Below are positions 47,801-58,305 of a stretch of 64,000 nucleotides of DNA, piece after piece. The notes under the pieces were generated by a model. It was not told the DNA's origin and ran no database searches. It saw nothing but the letters and a program-made list of their open reading frames with translations. The position numbers and the translations under genes are program-made. Positions within the stretch are counted from its first letter, which is position 1; every line of letters begins with the position of its first letter. Source of the DNA: Litoditis marina (lineage: Eukaryota; Nematoda; Chromadorea; Rhabditida; Rhabditidae); contig OZ038435.1 in the NCBI GenBank assembly GCA_964036275.1, forward strand, positions 34,041,728-34,105,727, given 5' to 3'.

Positions 47801-50619
47801 GAATTACGGCGCCTATCGATATCAAACTGCATAGAAACAATGGTCAATCTCTATACCGATGTGTGATATAATTTGTTTTAGTACCACCACAACGACACGA
47901 ACCCCCTTCCTTCCTGGGTGACTGATGACGTATTCTCTGAGATTGTACGGGTATACGACCTATCCAGTCAATTCGAATTTCACACGGAACTGTTGCGGAG
48001 GTTGAGAGGAGGTTGGCAAAAGTGTTGCTAGGGGTTGCCTTACTTGAAGCATTAATCTCATTATATAACAATAGTTTATCTTCACGTTCCTATTATTCGA
48101 GTGACCTCTTCATGGCGATGTTCTCACAGCGTTCACGTAGTTATTCATAGTTTTTATATTTATAGGCTATTCGTAGCCCAAATGCGATACATTTACTCTT
48201 TTCAACTCCATAGACGGGGTTATATTTGAAAATAGTATATTACGGCTGTTTGATGTTAGGTCTCATGATAACAGCATTCAGGCCCTCTGCTGGAAGATAT
48301 CTACAGAACATTCCTGGACAAGAGAGATGGTCTACTCGGCGACAGGCCGAAAATGTTCGCCTATTCAGCGGTTGGTTTATTACCATAATTAGGCTACAAA
48401 CATAAATTTGAGTCGTCGTTCTACGTCGACTTGAAATAATACATGTATTGCGTATCGATTTACTCCACTCAATGTTCACGCCGGACGTGAATCAATACAC
48501 ATGTTGATTCATTATTTCCAGTCTCACACGTCGAAGTAAAAAGTATGATTTTCTTACACACATTGAAAACGGCCATTACTCGGAACGCGCTCTGTTAATT
48601 ACAAATTCGCGTTTGGTCGAAACTGTATTGAAACAAATCCAGGGATATAGTGTGCCCCGAAGAGACGTCAGACAACGAAAGGGAAAATCAATATATATAT
48701 AGGACAGCCACGCTGTTTCAAGTTTCAAAATTTATTCGTCACATCACAATGTTACACAGTGGTGGTCCATGACCGATCTCCAAATCTTTCTGTCTCTGCA
48801 TGCTCTGAAATATTCGTGGCGACGGATACGCGGCGGGCGGCAACGACCTCTCTGGCCTTCTCGGGTTTGGCTTCGGGTGGCTTCAACCAGGTCATCATGC
48901 CAGCGGACTGCTGGACGGCCAGGAGATCTTTTCCTGTTATACGGATACCTGTATAAACAGTAATTTACTGTTTTGCACCGATGCTTGCTCTGAGTAGACA
49001 CAGTTGCAGTTGAATGCATACTGTATTGAAATTACGAAAGCTTATCAACTCTGAAACATACCACTCAGAAGTCATTCACGTAACGCATTTAAGATAAATT
49101 GTTAGACTTTTTTATTTCTACTTTCAGCATGACACGACGCTCGCAGCACTACTGGCAACAATGGGTATATTCCCACCCGTGTTCCCGCTTTACGCAACGA
49201 TGGTTATCATGGAAATGCACAAGATTAAGGGACAGCATGTCATTCAGGTGATTTCATTACTTTTACACGTTTGACTATGTTGTTTTATATTTATATCTCG
49301 TAATTGGGGTCACGAAATGAGAAAATCACACGATGAATTGCGAAGGAATCTAGAATAGTGTTCTATAGTTATGCACATTCTTTCTATATTTGATAGTTAG
49401 TCATCGTCGGGAAATCGCAAAAGGGGGAGCGGGTCTCGTTAACCAAATACCCGTTGAAGCACTTTGACACCGGTTTCCACAACTCACGAAGGCACGAGGT
49501 TGTTTATTAGACGGTCAAAAACTAGGTTGAATAAACTATTTGCCATATCTTGCAGCTGTACCATAAGAATGTGACGGATTCCAACCAGCTGTTTCGCTAT
49601 TCCATACCCGGCTGTCAGGAGCCGTGCACCCTGGAGAAGCTGCATGCAGATATGCACAAGTACGTTATCATTTATCATGTATCTGGTTTTACAATCGTGA
49701 AAACATGAAACAAATGTTGGAAACAGGTTGGTACAAATCCTAAAAAAAAAGAAAACGTTCCATAATTGAGGCTCCGAAGTCATTAGGCCTGGAGCCGTTA
49801 GATTTTTGCCACATCTACGTGAAAGCTGTAGAAATGGTTTGAAACTGGTTGTATGATGGAACTAATTCTTTCTTTGTTATTGCGAAATCACATAAGAAAT
49901 TTCGGAGCTCTCTCATCAGAATTTGTCTACGGCGTCCCTTTTGAGATTTCACTCGTTTTCATGTCAGCGGAAGTGGGCTAAAATGTATGTCTAGTCATGT
50001 TTGCTTCATCCAAATGTTTAGGTATCTACCCGAGAATTGGGAAAAGGAGTGCGGATTACCCAATACTGACGTCACCTCGTACATAGGTATAGTTTGGTCG
50101 TTCCCTTTTCGTTAGATAATTATATTATACGTCAACAGTATACGTTTATCTTCAGCAGGTTTGGTTGAATTTACTTCGTGGCTATCAGTAATTGATGAAC
50201 TTCATTCATATGAACTGGAATTTCGATCTAAACTAAAGGAAACGTAAAGTTTGTTCCACGCACTCATAACCCTCTACAGTAATATACTCAAACTTCTAGA
50301 TCAAAATTTGGTATATTGACTTTTTGGATTTTCTCATAATTTAGGTAGTGTCTTCTGCGCCTTTACTATTACAAAATTTTGAATAACCATATTGGTTCAT
50401 TCGTTAGAAAACGCCTTCTTAATATTTGACGGAATATTGTAGAAGGACACCGACTGGTGAAACAGAGTATAAACTGTTACAGTAACCATTTGTGTGTTGG
50501 CCTTCACCACCATCCTGTTCGGAGGCATCATCGTGGTGGATGTGATTCTAAAGCGACGTTCTGGCACCATCTCATCTGGTCGTCAACTGCTGATGGAGGA
50601 CGAAGATATTAGTGTATAG
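44804..50619 (+). CDS. pho-5: Histidine acid phosphatase, type I membrane protein
   Basis: Thirteen exons with agreeing phases encode 446 residues: 44804-44944, 45484-45583, 45865-45941, 46482-46542, 46887-46978, 47201-47239, 47329-47514, 47882-48011, 48282-48370, 49128-49247, 49556-49659, 50022-50086, 50483-50619. It hydrolyses phosphomonoesters at acid pH through a phospho-histidine. Seen: a signal peptide (LLLIVSAHSS region); the active-site motif VVWRHGDRTP at about residues 47-56; GIAQQYRLGKWLRSRY; VYIRSSDYNRTLMSAQANMAG; the catalytic SAHDTT with its proton-donor HD; late paired cysteines (CQEPC); and a final exon with a hydrophobic span (TICVLAFTTILFGGIIVVDV) and a short cytosolic tail with RQLLMEDED, an acidic dileucine-like signal suggesting lysosomal or gut-granule targeting. 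pho-5 is proposed from remembered C. elegans synteny; the family is certain, the ortholog less so. Confidence 0.9.
45649..45714. repeat. 66-bp GTAGTTTGATC fold-back
   Basis: GTAGTTCGATCCTGTTGC at left and GAGATCAAACTAC at right, same core as the copies at 44350, 44531 and 47764. In intron 2 of the acid phosphatase. Confidence 0.8.
45963..46200. mobile_element. MITE-like inverted-repeat element, copy D
   Basis: TATAGTCGTCCTCTTTTCTA and ACTGAGACTCCTACAGTA at left; TACTGTAGCAGTCTCAGTAG and GAATGAAAAAGACTATA at right; 238 bp. Same element as copies A-C. It begins about 20 bases past the donor of exon 3 of the acid phosphatase. A solitary related end occurs at about 45428-45462. Confidence 0.8.
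47764..47830. repeat. 67-bp GTAGTTTGATC fold-back
   Basis: GTAGTTTGATCCCGTTG at left, core TTTTCGGTCGACATTCGTGA and ATTACGGCGCC, right end ATATCAAACTGC. In intron 7 of the acid phosphatase. Confidence 0.8.
48575..49015 (-). repeat. Repeat split by a retroelement insertion
   Basis: On the minus strand, GTCTACTCAGAGCAAGC and AAACAGTAAATTACTGTTTA are separated from GCGTGGCTGTC and GGCACACTATATC by the insertion at 48716-48950. The uninterrupted form is at 26993-27180. Located in intron 9 of the acid phosphatase. Confidence 0.8.
48716..48950 (-). mobile_element. 5'-truncated non-LTR retroelement insertion
   Basis: The minus-strand frame encodes YPYNRKRSPGRPAVRWHDDL, then HEYFRACRDRKIWRSVMDHH and VTL-stop, followed by an AT-rich tail ending TTTTGAAACTTGAAACAG. 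SPGRP..RW.DD and the final W..V..HH are typical of the extreme C-terminus of LINE-type reverse transcriptases. Flanking TATACAG and GAAACAG share ACAG, a possible short target-site duplication. Confidence 0.75.
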
Positions 50620-51525
50620 CTAGCTACACGGTGTGAACGCTGATAGGGAACGGCCTAACGTAAAAAAAAATGGAAAAACCTGAAACCGCTTCGTACAGCA
50701 TCCGCGTTGCGGTAATTGCTAATAGAGCACGATAACAGAAAAAATTTAATTCAGTGATATGCAAATCAAGGCTTCTGTACATCTATTCTTGGCTAGCGCG
50801 CCGAGACCAGTGATCCATTTTATTTGTGCGGGCCAAACTGGCAGCGCGCCAATAGTGATGATCAGCCGTAAAACCAGGGAAATGAAATCGTGGCTGTTTT
50901 GGGAAGCGTTCATACCGTGGCTAGGACACTATGTCGGCATATTTCTCGTAAAGTGCTAGTTTGGCATAGTCACGTGAAATTAGAACAAGTTCGGGAATGT
51001 GCACTAGTTTGGCATAGTCACGTGAAATTAGAACAAGTTCGGGAATGTGCAATTGAAATGCTTAATTTTGCAAGTTTTTAATTTTTTTACTTACTTATAG
51101 TTTAACCGGGTGTAAATAACATGGAGAAGGAACGGATTTTAACCTGGTGATAATCTATGTAATTGTGATGTTTTATCAAGTTTAAGCGGTTAATTCAATA
51201 GTTATGTACATATATGGTTCGATTTAACCAACATTTATTTGCATCCAGTAATGATTATGAGACATACTTTGTGATTCAACTACCGTCTACTTGCTTCACC
51301 TCACGTTTAAATGATTTAATTATCTTATCGAGTTTGTATGGTCATGTTCAGAATGTTTAACAAATTATATGATGCAGCTCTTACATCATCTTTAAAATGG
51401 TGTTTTAGTAATTTAAAATAATGATAATAAATATATCGATTGTATCTGAACCGGTTAGAACAACCTTGAAAAATGATGCATTTGCATTTCTACTTGTTGT
51501 TCCACTATTTCGAATCGCGAAATTT
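50620..51525. other. Intergenic region between the phosphatase and the chemoreceptor
   Basis: 3' flank of the phosphatase and the 3' end of the minus-strand chemoreceptor. Contains a 48-bp tandem duplication (50957-51051). The plus-strand open frame over 51421-51655 is antisense to the last chemoreceptor exon and has no independent support. Confidence 0.55.
50957..51051 (+). repeat. 48-bp tandem duplication
   Basis: Two units starting TAGTTTGGCATAGTCACGTG and continuing AAATTAGAACAAGTTCGGGA, at 50957-51004 and 51005-51051, identical except at the last base. Probably very recent. Confidence 0.95.
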
Positions 51526-54500
51526 TCACCAGCGGCCGTACATCGATCGTATTCCAGTTGTTGGAGGTATACTCGATACCTACAAAGAAGTAGTTCAGGA
51601 AAAGTTGTTTGCACATTCAACAAATGAAAATGACTACGAACTAAAATTTGATTGAAAATTATGCTGGAATACAGTGTAGTTCCATGAACACCACAACCTC
51701 ATTTTGACTACTGTTCACTTTAAATTTTAAAGAAAAAAATTTAACCAAATACTGGAGTCCGTTGAAGAGAAAATCATATTCAATACTTATGAACATTTTT
51801 TTTGAGTGGAATGTTTTCACAATTAGCATAATGAGCCAGAATTGAGTTTTCACCTGTGTAACATTAGAACTAGACGAACGCATCATGCGCAACATGTCTC
51901 TTCGAAGATTTCGGTTGATCACTAGACAGACCCAGGGATTCAGATAGGACAGAATCAGATTGATGATTGGATAGAAGCCTCTCATAGCAAATATCATTCC
52001 TTGCTGAAAGCAAACATCATGCGATTAGGGTTACCATGTTTAACCGTTTTAGGGTTAGAGTTAGATTTGGGTTCCTGCTGGAAGAGGTTTGGGCTAGCGT
52101 AGTGGTTCTTGGAAACTGTGTTTAGCCCTTTTTTGGGTGTGGTTAACAAAATATTGGGTTAAATAAAGAATTCGTCAACATTGTGCGAAAATTGTAAGAT
52201 GAATGTTGATCCATCCTAGTGGTTTGCGTTATTATTTGCAAAACGTGTATGAACAACTAACTGTGAAAGCAGTTATTCCGCGTTTCTTAACGAAAAAAAG
52301 GTTTGTGAGAAGTGAGAGGCCAATTCCACAAGGAACCGGGTATTTCGTTAACCCTACCAGTTAAACTTAACCGGGTTACCTGGTTAACCCTTTTGTTAAC
52401 CCATTTGTAACCCTCTTTTACAACGTGTTTAGGGGGAAATTCGGGGTTAACAAGTGGTTAACAAAAGGGTTAACCAGGTAACCCGGTTAATGGTTAACTG
52501 CTAGGGTTAACGAAATACCGGTTAAATAAAGAATTCGCCGAAGTGAGAGCCGAGAATTTGCTGCGCCCGGTTGTATGTTCACGAAGACGGTCATCCAGAA
52601 GTATAATTTTCCGGTCGTTTTATGTAAGCATTTATGTTCTTCTTTCAACTCACATTCTTGGACAAACTGAAGAAAAACTGCAATGAATAGTGGCCCATAG
52701 CCAGAATGAAAGCCAATATCAGTCCTCCGATCTGCACGTAGAAAGTTATTTCACGTCGCATATTTCTGAAGTTCACAGATATTGTTCTAGATTGTAGAAT
52801 AAGCAAATATTAGGCAAGAAAGACATAAATGTCCGTTCAATTGAGTCTGTTGTCGTTAACGCTGACAGTTGAATTTTCTCTATTGTAGTCATCGTAAACA
52901 GTAATTAAGTTGAGAGTAAGTTCAGTTAATCTGTACAGTTTCTAGAGTTGATGAATAATTTCTCTGTGTCACGTAGAAACAGACAACGGAAAACCTACGT
53001 TGTAAATTTTGATTTGTTAGTGAGAATCATTCGCAGCACAAGCAGATAGAAACACATACAGATTACGAAGTTGAGAGAAACAAACAGATTGGCCATCAAC
53101 GTTGCTTTCTGGAATGGAATCGGAATGAGAGCGGAATATAGTTTTGATCGTGTTACTGAGACCTCGGCAACGTGGCAACAAAGTTTCCAGGCGGCTCAGA
53201 CAATTCCCAGCCAATTGGCCAGCCATTTTTGTAGCGGCCTCGACGAGATGAGCGCGCATGTCGAAGAGACGCCGATGTCTGCGGCCACATTGACCTCCAC
53301 ACTCTCTCGCTTTTGTATCTGGCCAATTGAAAAAGATTGACACGAAGATTGGCGCTTTCTGAAGGTTTTTCATCATCTTAATGTTTTTCAAAACCTTGAA
53401 ATTTTCTCCGAGAGGCAGATAGCTTTCTTTACAGTTCGTGATACAATTCTTTTCAAAAAAAAAAAAACATGCTAATTCTATGAAAATTATTCATTCTAAG
53501 TTACATTGGCACGCTGCCAAAGTCTCAGTGGGAGTGGCGCGAACTATAAATGGAAATTCAGCAAGGAATCTATTGTCGTATCTAACAAACTGTTGCTGTT
53601 CACTGAGAGAACAAGTTACGATAACAAAGGTTGTGTTTCTGTTTTGCTTTTGTCTTGTCTGTCTCTAGAGTCAAAGTAGCCCGTTCAAACGAGACTAACT
53701 CAACTTATACTTTGTTAGGTTATTTTACTTGAACAAAAAATATTTGTGTCACTAGGACTTCTTGGATGGTGGTATAGTTAATTAATTTAACTATATAACT
53801 TATACGTTATTCAAAACTTTACGACGGGGTGAAAAGAAGACTTAAACTGCAGACATTTACAAAGTCGTTTTTCCCACTTTACTCATAGTTGAATAACTTT
53901 ATCCATTTTACGTTTCAAAGAGTCGACACACCGTCAGTAGTCCTTCTGGTAGCGTTGTACGCAAATCGTCCCTGTTCAACACTAAATTTGGTGTCAATAT
54001 GACTGGAAGACTGTACAGTGTTGCGGGTAGCCAATGAATAGCAAACACGGCGAGAGTGGGCAGTCGCTCTATGCTCTGAAGTAGAAGTGGAGTGATGAAG
54101 GTTTTGTCAAACCGTCGTGGATTATACTAGAGGTGAATTGAATAGTCACGTAAAGTTAGCATTCTAATGAGGCATCGTGCACTTTGTCATTACACATTTA
54201 TGAGTTCTGCTGTGTTTAACATGTTTCACATGACTGTGCAATTGACTTACAGTATGCGGACAATTTGGCAGGGGGCGAGCTTGGGCGAGCGGCCAGCTGA
54301 TCTGCGCATCTTTGATCTACCCACTCTCTCTCTTCTGCTGGCAAGTAATCAACGACCGCTCGCCCCGCATCGCTCACTCAATCGAGCTCTTTGCTGTCTT
54401 TCTTGGCAAACCGGAGACTATAACGCGTTTCACAACGCTAACCATCACAAACAATCCGTGAAGCAAATTAGGGTGCCACAAATGGTTTGGAACTCATTCT

Positions 54501-56113
54501 GGTAAATATCACCGAATTTTGTGTGACTTGACGACGTTTTTGCTTGCATAATGACTGTATTTTTTCACGTCAAGCGCTGGCACCGTGGCAAAGTTTTATA
54601 AGAAGGTTATCTCTAGGCTGAACTATCTGGTCATTATCTGATTCAGGTTGTGATCACCTACCCTGTGCTCTGTTAAGTTTGTCAAGTCGCTAAATTCCTT
54701 TTGTTGAATGGATATATTCACAGTCACACGATGTGATGTACAATGTAACATGGTATTCTTTTCAGACGTCATGCATCGTGTATAAGCCCACACCGCGAAG
54801 CTTCGACATCTTAGCTGGCCGCGGCTCTAGCTTTCCTACCCATCTCTCACATTTGTCGATTAGTTTTCACGTTTCTTATATGAATATATTATTCCGTTTG
54901 TCTTTCGTATTTTTCTGTAGCTCAGAAAACTAGTTTATTGAGTTAGTTCCCTGAGCAAACAGAAAGTTAGCAACTATGTGGCCATAATGTAATCAGGCAC
55001 CGTTGAGTTGAGTTGTCGCTTAGAGAAAGGAGGCGTTATACTGTATATCTCACTTTGTGCTGTGTAAGAACACAAATATACGATTTGTAGAAATCGCTGC
55101 TATTAGGCCCAGTGGCAACAGTGGTTAGCGTCCGTGTCTCCCAAACTTTTGGGCCCGGTTCCAGTCTCACACGAGGCGGGTCTTTATAAATTTGATACGC
55201 ACCGTAACCTGGATCAACTGATGAGATTAACCTGCTCAAGAACTTGATGTGAATGACTACTAAGCTTAAAAGGGTGAATTCCATTTCTAACAGGGTTTTT
55301 GGTAACCTCTTTTTAGCTTACCTCAGTAGGTAACCGGTTGGGAACCTAAAATAAAAATAGGTTACCTGTTTTTCTAACGTGAAACGTGATTTTACCGTTA
55401 CCTAGGTTACCTACAGGTTACCTATGAGGTAACCTGAAAAAAAGGTCACCAAGATTCCGGTGGCCGCTTAACAACCTCACCATATTAGCAGCCGACTTGG
55501 TCTGGCATAATGCCATGTAGCGTTGTGTCGATATGAGCATTATACCGAAACAACGAACGAGAAGATAGAAATGGTTGTTGTAGTATTTCCATGAGGTTAT
55601 CCAATAAGAGTCCCTGTGCTCCCAGTAAAAGTCGGCAAAAATAGGATACCGTTGCACGGTGTTCAGAAAAAAGTGTGTTGTCATTGCGAGTATATCGGCA
55701 ATGCCCTAAAACGCTGTCTACACATTTACATAAAAGAAGGACGATTATGTGGTCCAATGCCAACGCTTCAGTCCTTTAAACTGCAATACATTTTTCGATT
55801 GCAGTTTAAAGGACCGTTGACACGGAATTAGTCTACATATGAAAAGAACTGCGGAATAAATGTGGCCTTATTATACTACAGTCTCACCAATCGATGTCCT
55901 TCTACAGTAATCCGTCAAATATTCAGAGCGCTTTTTCTGATGAATAATGGTTGGAACAAACTATACCTGTGATAGAAGGAGTCTGTAAAAAGGTAGTCGA
56001 TAGTTGTTGTGAAAAATCATTCCTCGACTTATCGTCACAAGAATCATAACGTAAAGAGGGAGTGAACAAGCACTCCCAATCCAAAAAATGAGGTTTGGTA
56101 CAGTTACTTCCAT
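51526..56113 (-). CDS. Seven-transmembrane chemoreceptor, probably Srv class
   Basis: Seven minus-strand exons with agreeing phases encode 313 residues: 56113-55967, 55705-55481, 54075-53932, 53108-52999, 52765-52654, 52003-51854, 51579-51526. The ATG is directly preceded by ATTTCAG. Transmembrane spans can be followed exon by exon: TM1 (LIFWIGSACSLPLYVMILVT), TM2 (LLLSQGIADILAM), TM3 with LLVRCFGIMLISTQRYMALC (a DRY-like position), TM4 after SIERLPTLAVFAIHWLPATL, TM5 (TLMANLFVSLNFVICMCFYL), TM6 (MRREITFYVQ then GGLILAFILAMGH), TM7 (GFYPIINLILSYLNPWVCLV), then NRNLRRDMLRMM and a Ser-rich tail. The words LPFYRLLLSQGIAD and RCFGIMLISTQRY fit nematode serpentine class V, as far as I recall the family. 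Likely expressed in chemosensory neurons. Introns hold fold-backs and a tRNA-like element. Confidence 0.9.
52325..52553. repeat. GGTTAACC/AACCGG fold-back element 3
   Basis: The left arm has CCGGGTATTTCGTTAACCCT and AACCGGGTTACCTGGTTAAC. The right arm has GTTAACCAGGTAACCCGGTT and TAGGGTTAACGAAATACCGG. About 230 bp with well matched arms. In the intron before the last-but-one exon of the chemoreceptor. Confidence 0.85.
53150..53390. repeat. Dispersed repeat with CTCGACGAGAT and CTCTCTCGCTTTTGT blocks
   Basis: Contains CCAATTGGCCAGCC, GCGGCCTCGACGAGATGAGC and CACTCTCTCGCTTTTGTA, recurring in part near 4,960-5,030, 40,190-40,290 and 59,040-59,130. It is GC-richer than its surroundings and lies in a chemoreceptor intron. 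Its short open frames are not genes. Confidence 0.55.
54139..54256 (+). repeat. Dispersed TTTATGAGTTCTGCTGTG-type repeat
   Basis: Contains CACGTAAAGTTAGCATTCTA, GAGGCATCGTGCACTTTGTC and GAGTTCTGCTGTGTTTAACA, ending near ACTTACAGTATG. Copies at 1021-1100, 2628-2703, 56351-56446 (minus) and 58648-58765. About 115 bp; no inverted ends seen. Confidence 0.7.
55028..55185 (+). mobile_element. tRNA-like interspersed element, copy 4 (diverged)
   Basis: The head has ATACTGTATATCTCACTTTG. The tRNA-like half has CAGTGGTTAGCGTCC (A-box-like) and GCCCGGTTCCAGTCTCA (B-box-like). It aligns loosely with copies 2 and 3. In a chemoreceptor intron. Confidence 0.5.
55278..55465. repeat. GGTTACC/AACCGG fold-back element 4
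   Basis: Left TTTTTGGTAACCTCTTTTTA and CAGTAGGTAACCGGTT; right GTTACCTATGAGGTAACCTG and AAAAAAAGGTCACC. Same family style as the element in YKT6 intron 1. It ends just outside the chemoreceptor donor at 55480. Confidence 0.7.
55770..55813. repeat. 17-bp perfect stem-loop
   Basis: GTCCTTTAAACTGCAAT pairs perfectly with ATTGCAGTTTAAAGGAC across a ten-base loop. In the first intron of the chemoreceptor. Confidence 0.85.
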
Positions 56114-58305
56114 CTGAAATTATTTTTCTCGAAACCATATTTCCCTTCACTCGAACAAAATGTAATAAAAAGGGTATGAAAAATAGATGGAGACTGGATT
56201 TCGGCATAAAAAAAATGTAGAAAAGTGCGAAAACCTCGTATTTCTACACAATTTTTTACCTGTGATAGACATAATAATATATTTTTCTCAATTGTAAACA
56301 ACGTTCGTTCTGTTTTCAGAACCTACTGCTCATCCTTTTAGTCAATTGCCAGTCCTGTGAAACTTGAAACACAGCAGAACTCAGAAACGTGTGATGAGAA
56401 AGCCTCATTAGAATGATGTTGACTATTCAATTTACTTCTAGTATACAGTGGCAAACTGGAGAAAGTGACTATGGAACCAGGAAAAATGATTTAACGAGTT
56501 TTGAATAACATTCCCACCCATTCGTATTGTATTCGTTTTAATTGGAACCAGCTTTGTTTACGGCTACAATGTCGTGCGTTTCCTCGTATCGTGCGAATGT
56601 TTTCTGTGTTTGTGCGAAATTGCTCCAATGTTCTGCAGAAATTCGTGTACGTTTGCTATCTGCCATCATATTATGTAAATCAAACCTCGTATTGAACGGG
56701 ATAGAATGAAATACTTAACTTAAATCCTTAACGTGTGTTGAAAAGTTTCAATATCAGAACATACAATAACGTAAATCCGAGCGATTTTGTCAATCACCAC
56801 TCAGCAATACACAGAGAATTCACCGTGTTTTATTAGACATACATAATATGGACAATATAGGAACATGTCAAAACACTCGCTACGCGTCGCGCTGCGACCG
56901 ATTTTCCGCGCGGCGCACGCACAACAGCGGATGCTAGTAGTAGGGAGGAGCACTTGGGATCTCTCTACTGTTGCCCGTAGAATTGCGCTACGCGGCCTAG
57001 ACGCCAATTTACAATGCGTGAGCAGTCAGGAGAATAAGTTATGTAGAGAGAGGGGGGCATGGCACGGACCGCGTGGCGGCTCGCTCCGGGCGCAAGCGAC
57101 GAAAGACGGCCGTCGAGCGGGCTGCCGACGCGGTCGCGGCACCCCGCGGGCAGGGTGCCGGCCACCAGCCTGACTGGGCAAAGGACTGGGCGGGCAGACT
57201 CGTAAGGGGCGAGTTGCGATACGAGAGGGGGGAAGGGGTGAGATATAAAGAGCATCAACAATATCGGGAGATACACAGTGTTCGGTCAGAGACAATACAG
57301 AATAACGCATATTTCAGTGGTGAAGAGGGACAAAATAAGAAGAAGAAGAAGAAGAAAATACACCGGGCACATAGAAAAGGTGGGTGGTAGGAGGAGAAAT
57401 GGTCGTCGGTTGGTTGGTATTCGCGTAGGTCGTACCGTACGTAGGCGTATTGCTACTTAATGTACAGACTATAATATCTAAACACAGGCGGAAAACCTTC
57501 TGAACGCAAACGAAACGGGGATTAGAAAGATAGAAGAAGAAAAAGTCTAGTGGTTGTCTAGTAATCAACTTTGATTGGTTCAATGAAGATACAAAATATA
57601 CACAATGATACGACCAGATGCGATCTTTTTACACAAAATGGCTAAACTACGATTCCTAGTGTCAGACTAACAAATTAATGATATAGAGTGATTAGAAACT
57701 GTGTTAATAAACGTCATTAATGAAGTTAATAAGGAAATTAGAACACGGGTGGAAAAGGGGGCCACCCAGTCAAATGAAGAAGGGTATTCTGGGTAGACGT
57801 CGTCTAGAGGCCACTCAGCGTCCCAATCCCGGAACCAGCTGCAAATAAGGATATAAATATGGATTTCATTCATTTATTTAAATAATTTACCCGTTAGAAG
57901 GAACTTCACTTGGACAGAAATTGCGGAAACTGAAAACAAAAACTCGAAAACTGCGATGGGGAGGGGGGGGGGGGTACACACACTCTCGCGATAGTCAACA
58001 AAACAGGCAACGTACTCGTGTCGTGAAAAGTGATTTAAACCTCATGAACATAGCAGACCATTGGAAAAATCGTAAAGGTGCAAAGTGCCATTTCCCAATA
58101 CCCAATTGTAAAGTAAAAGGAGTTTGTATGTGTATAAGTATCGGAAATGGCACTATCAATTTTGTACATCTCCAGGTCATCATATTTTAAGTGCGACTAC
58201 TGAAACGGAGGCTGAATGGATGAACACAGTCTTCCACGGGTAGATATTGTAAGATAGCTGGGGGCAACATGAGTGCAACATGGGTGCGACACGACGACAC
58301 TGACC
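56114..58305. other. Region between the chemoreceptor and Musashi 3' ends
   Basis: Contains a minus-oriented copy of the TTTCTGAGTTCTGC repeat (about 56351-56446), an unusually GC-rich block (about 56870-57240), an AAG-rich run (about 57335-57360), a G run (about 57960-57974) and one weak candidate minus-strand exon (57838-57667: TTTGCAG acceptor then WFRDWDAEWPLDDVYPEYPS). That exon cannot be joined in frame to the Musashi exons I see. Any of this could be the Musashi 3' UTR. Confidence 0.45.
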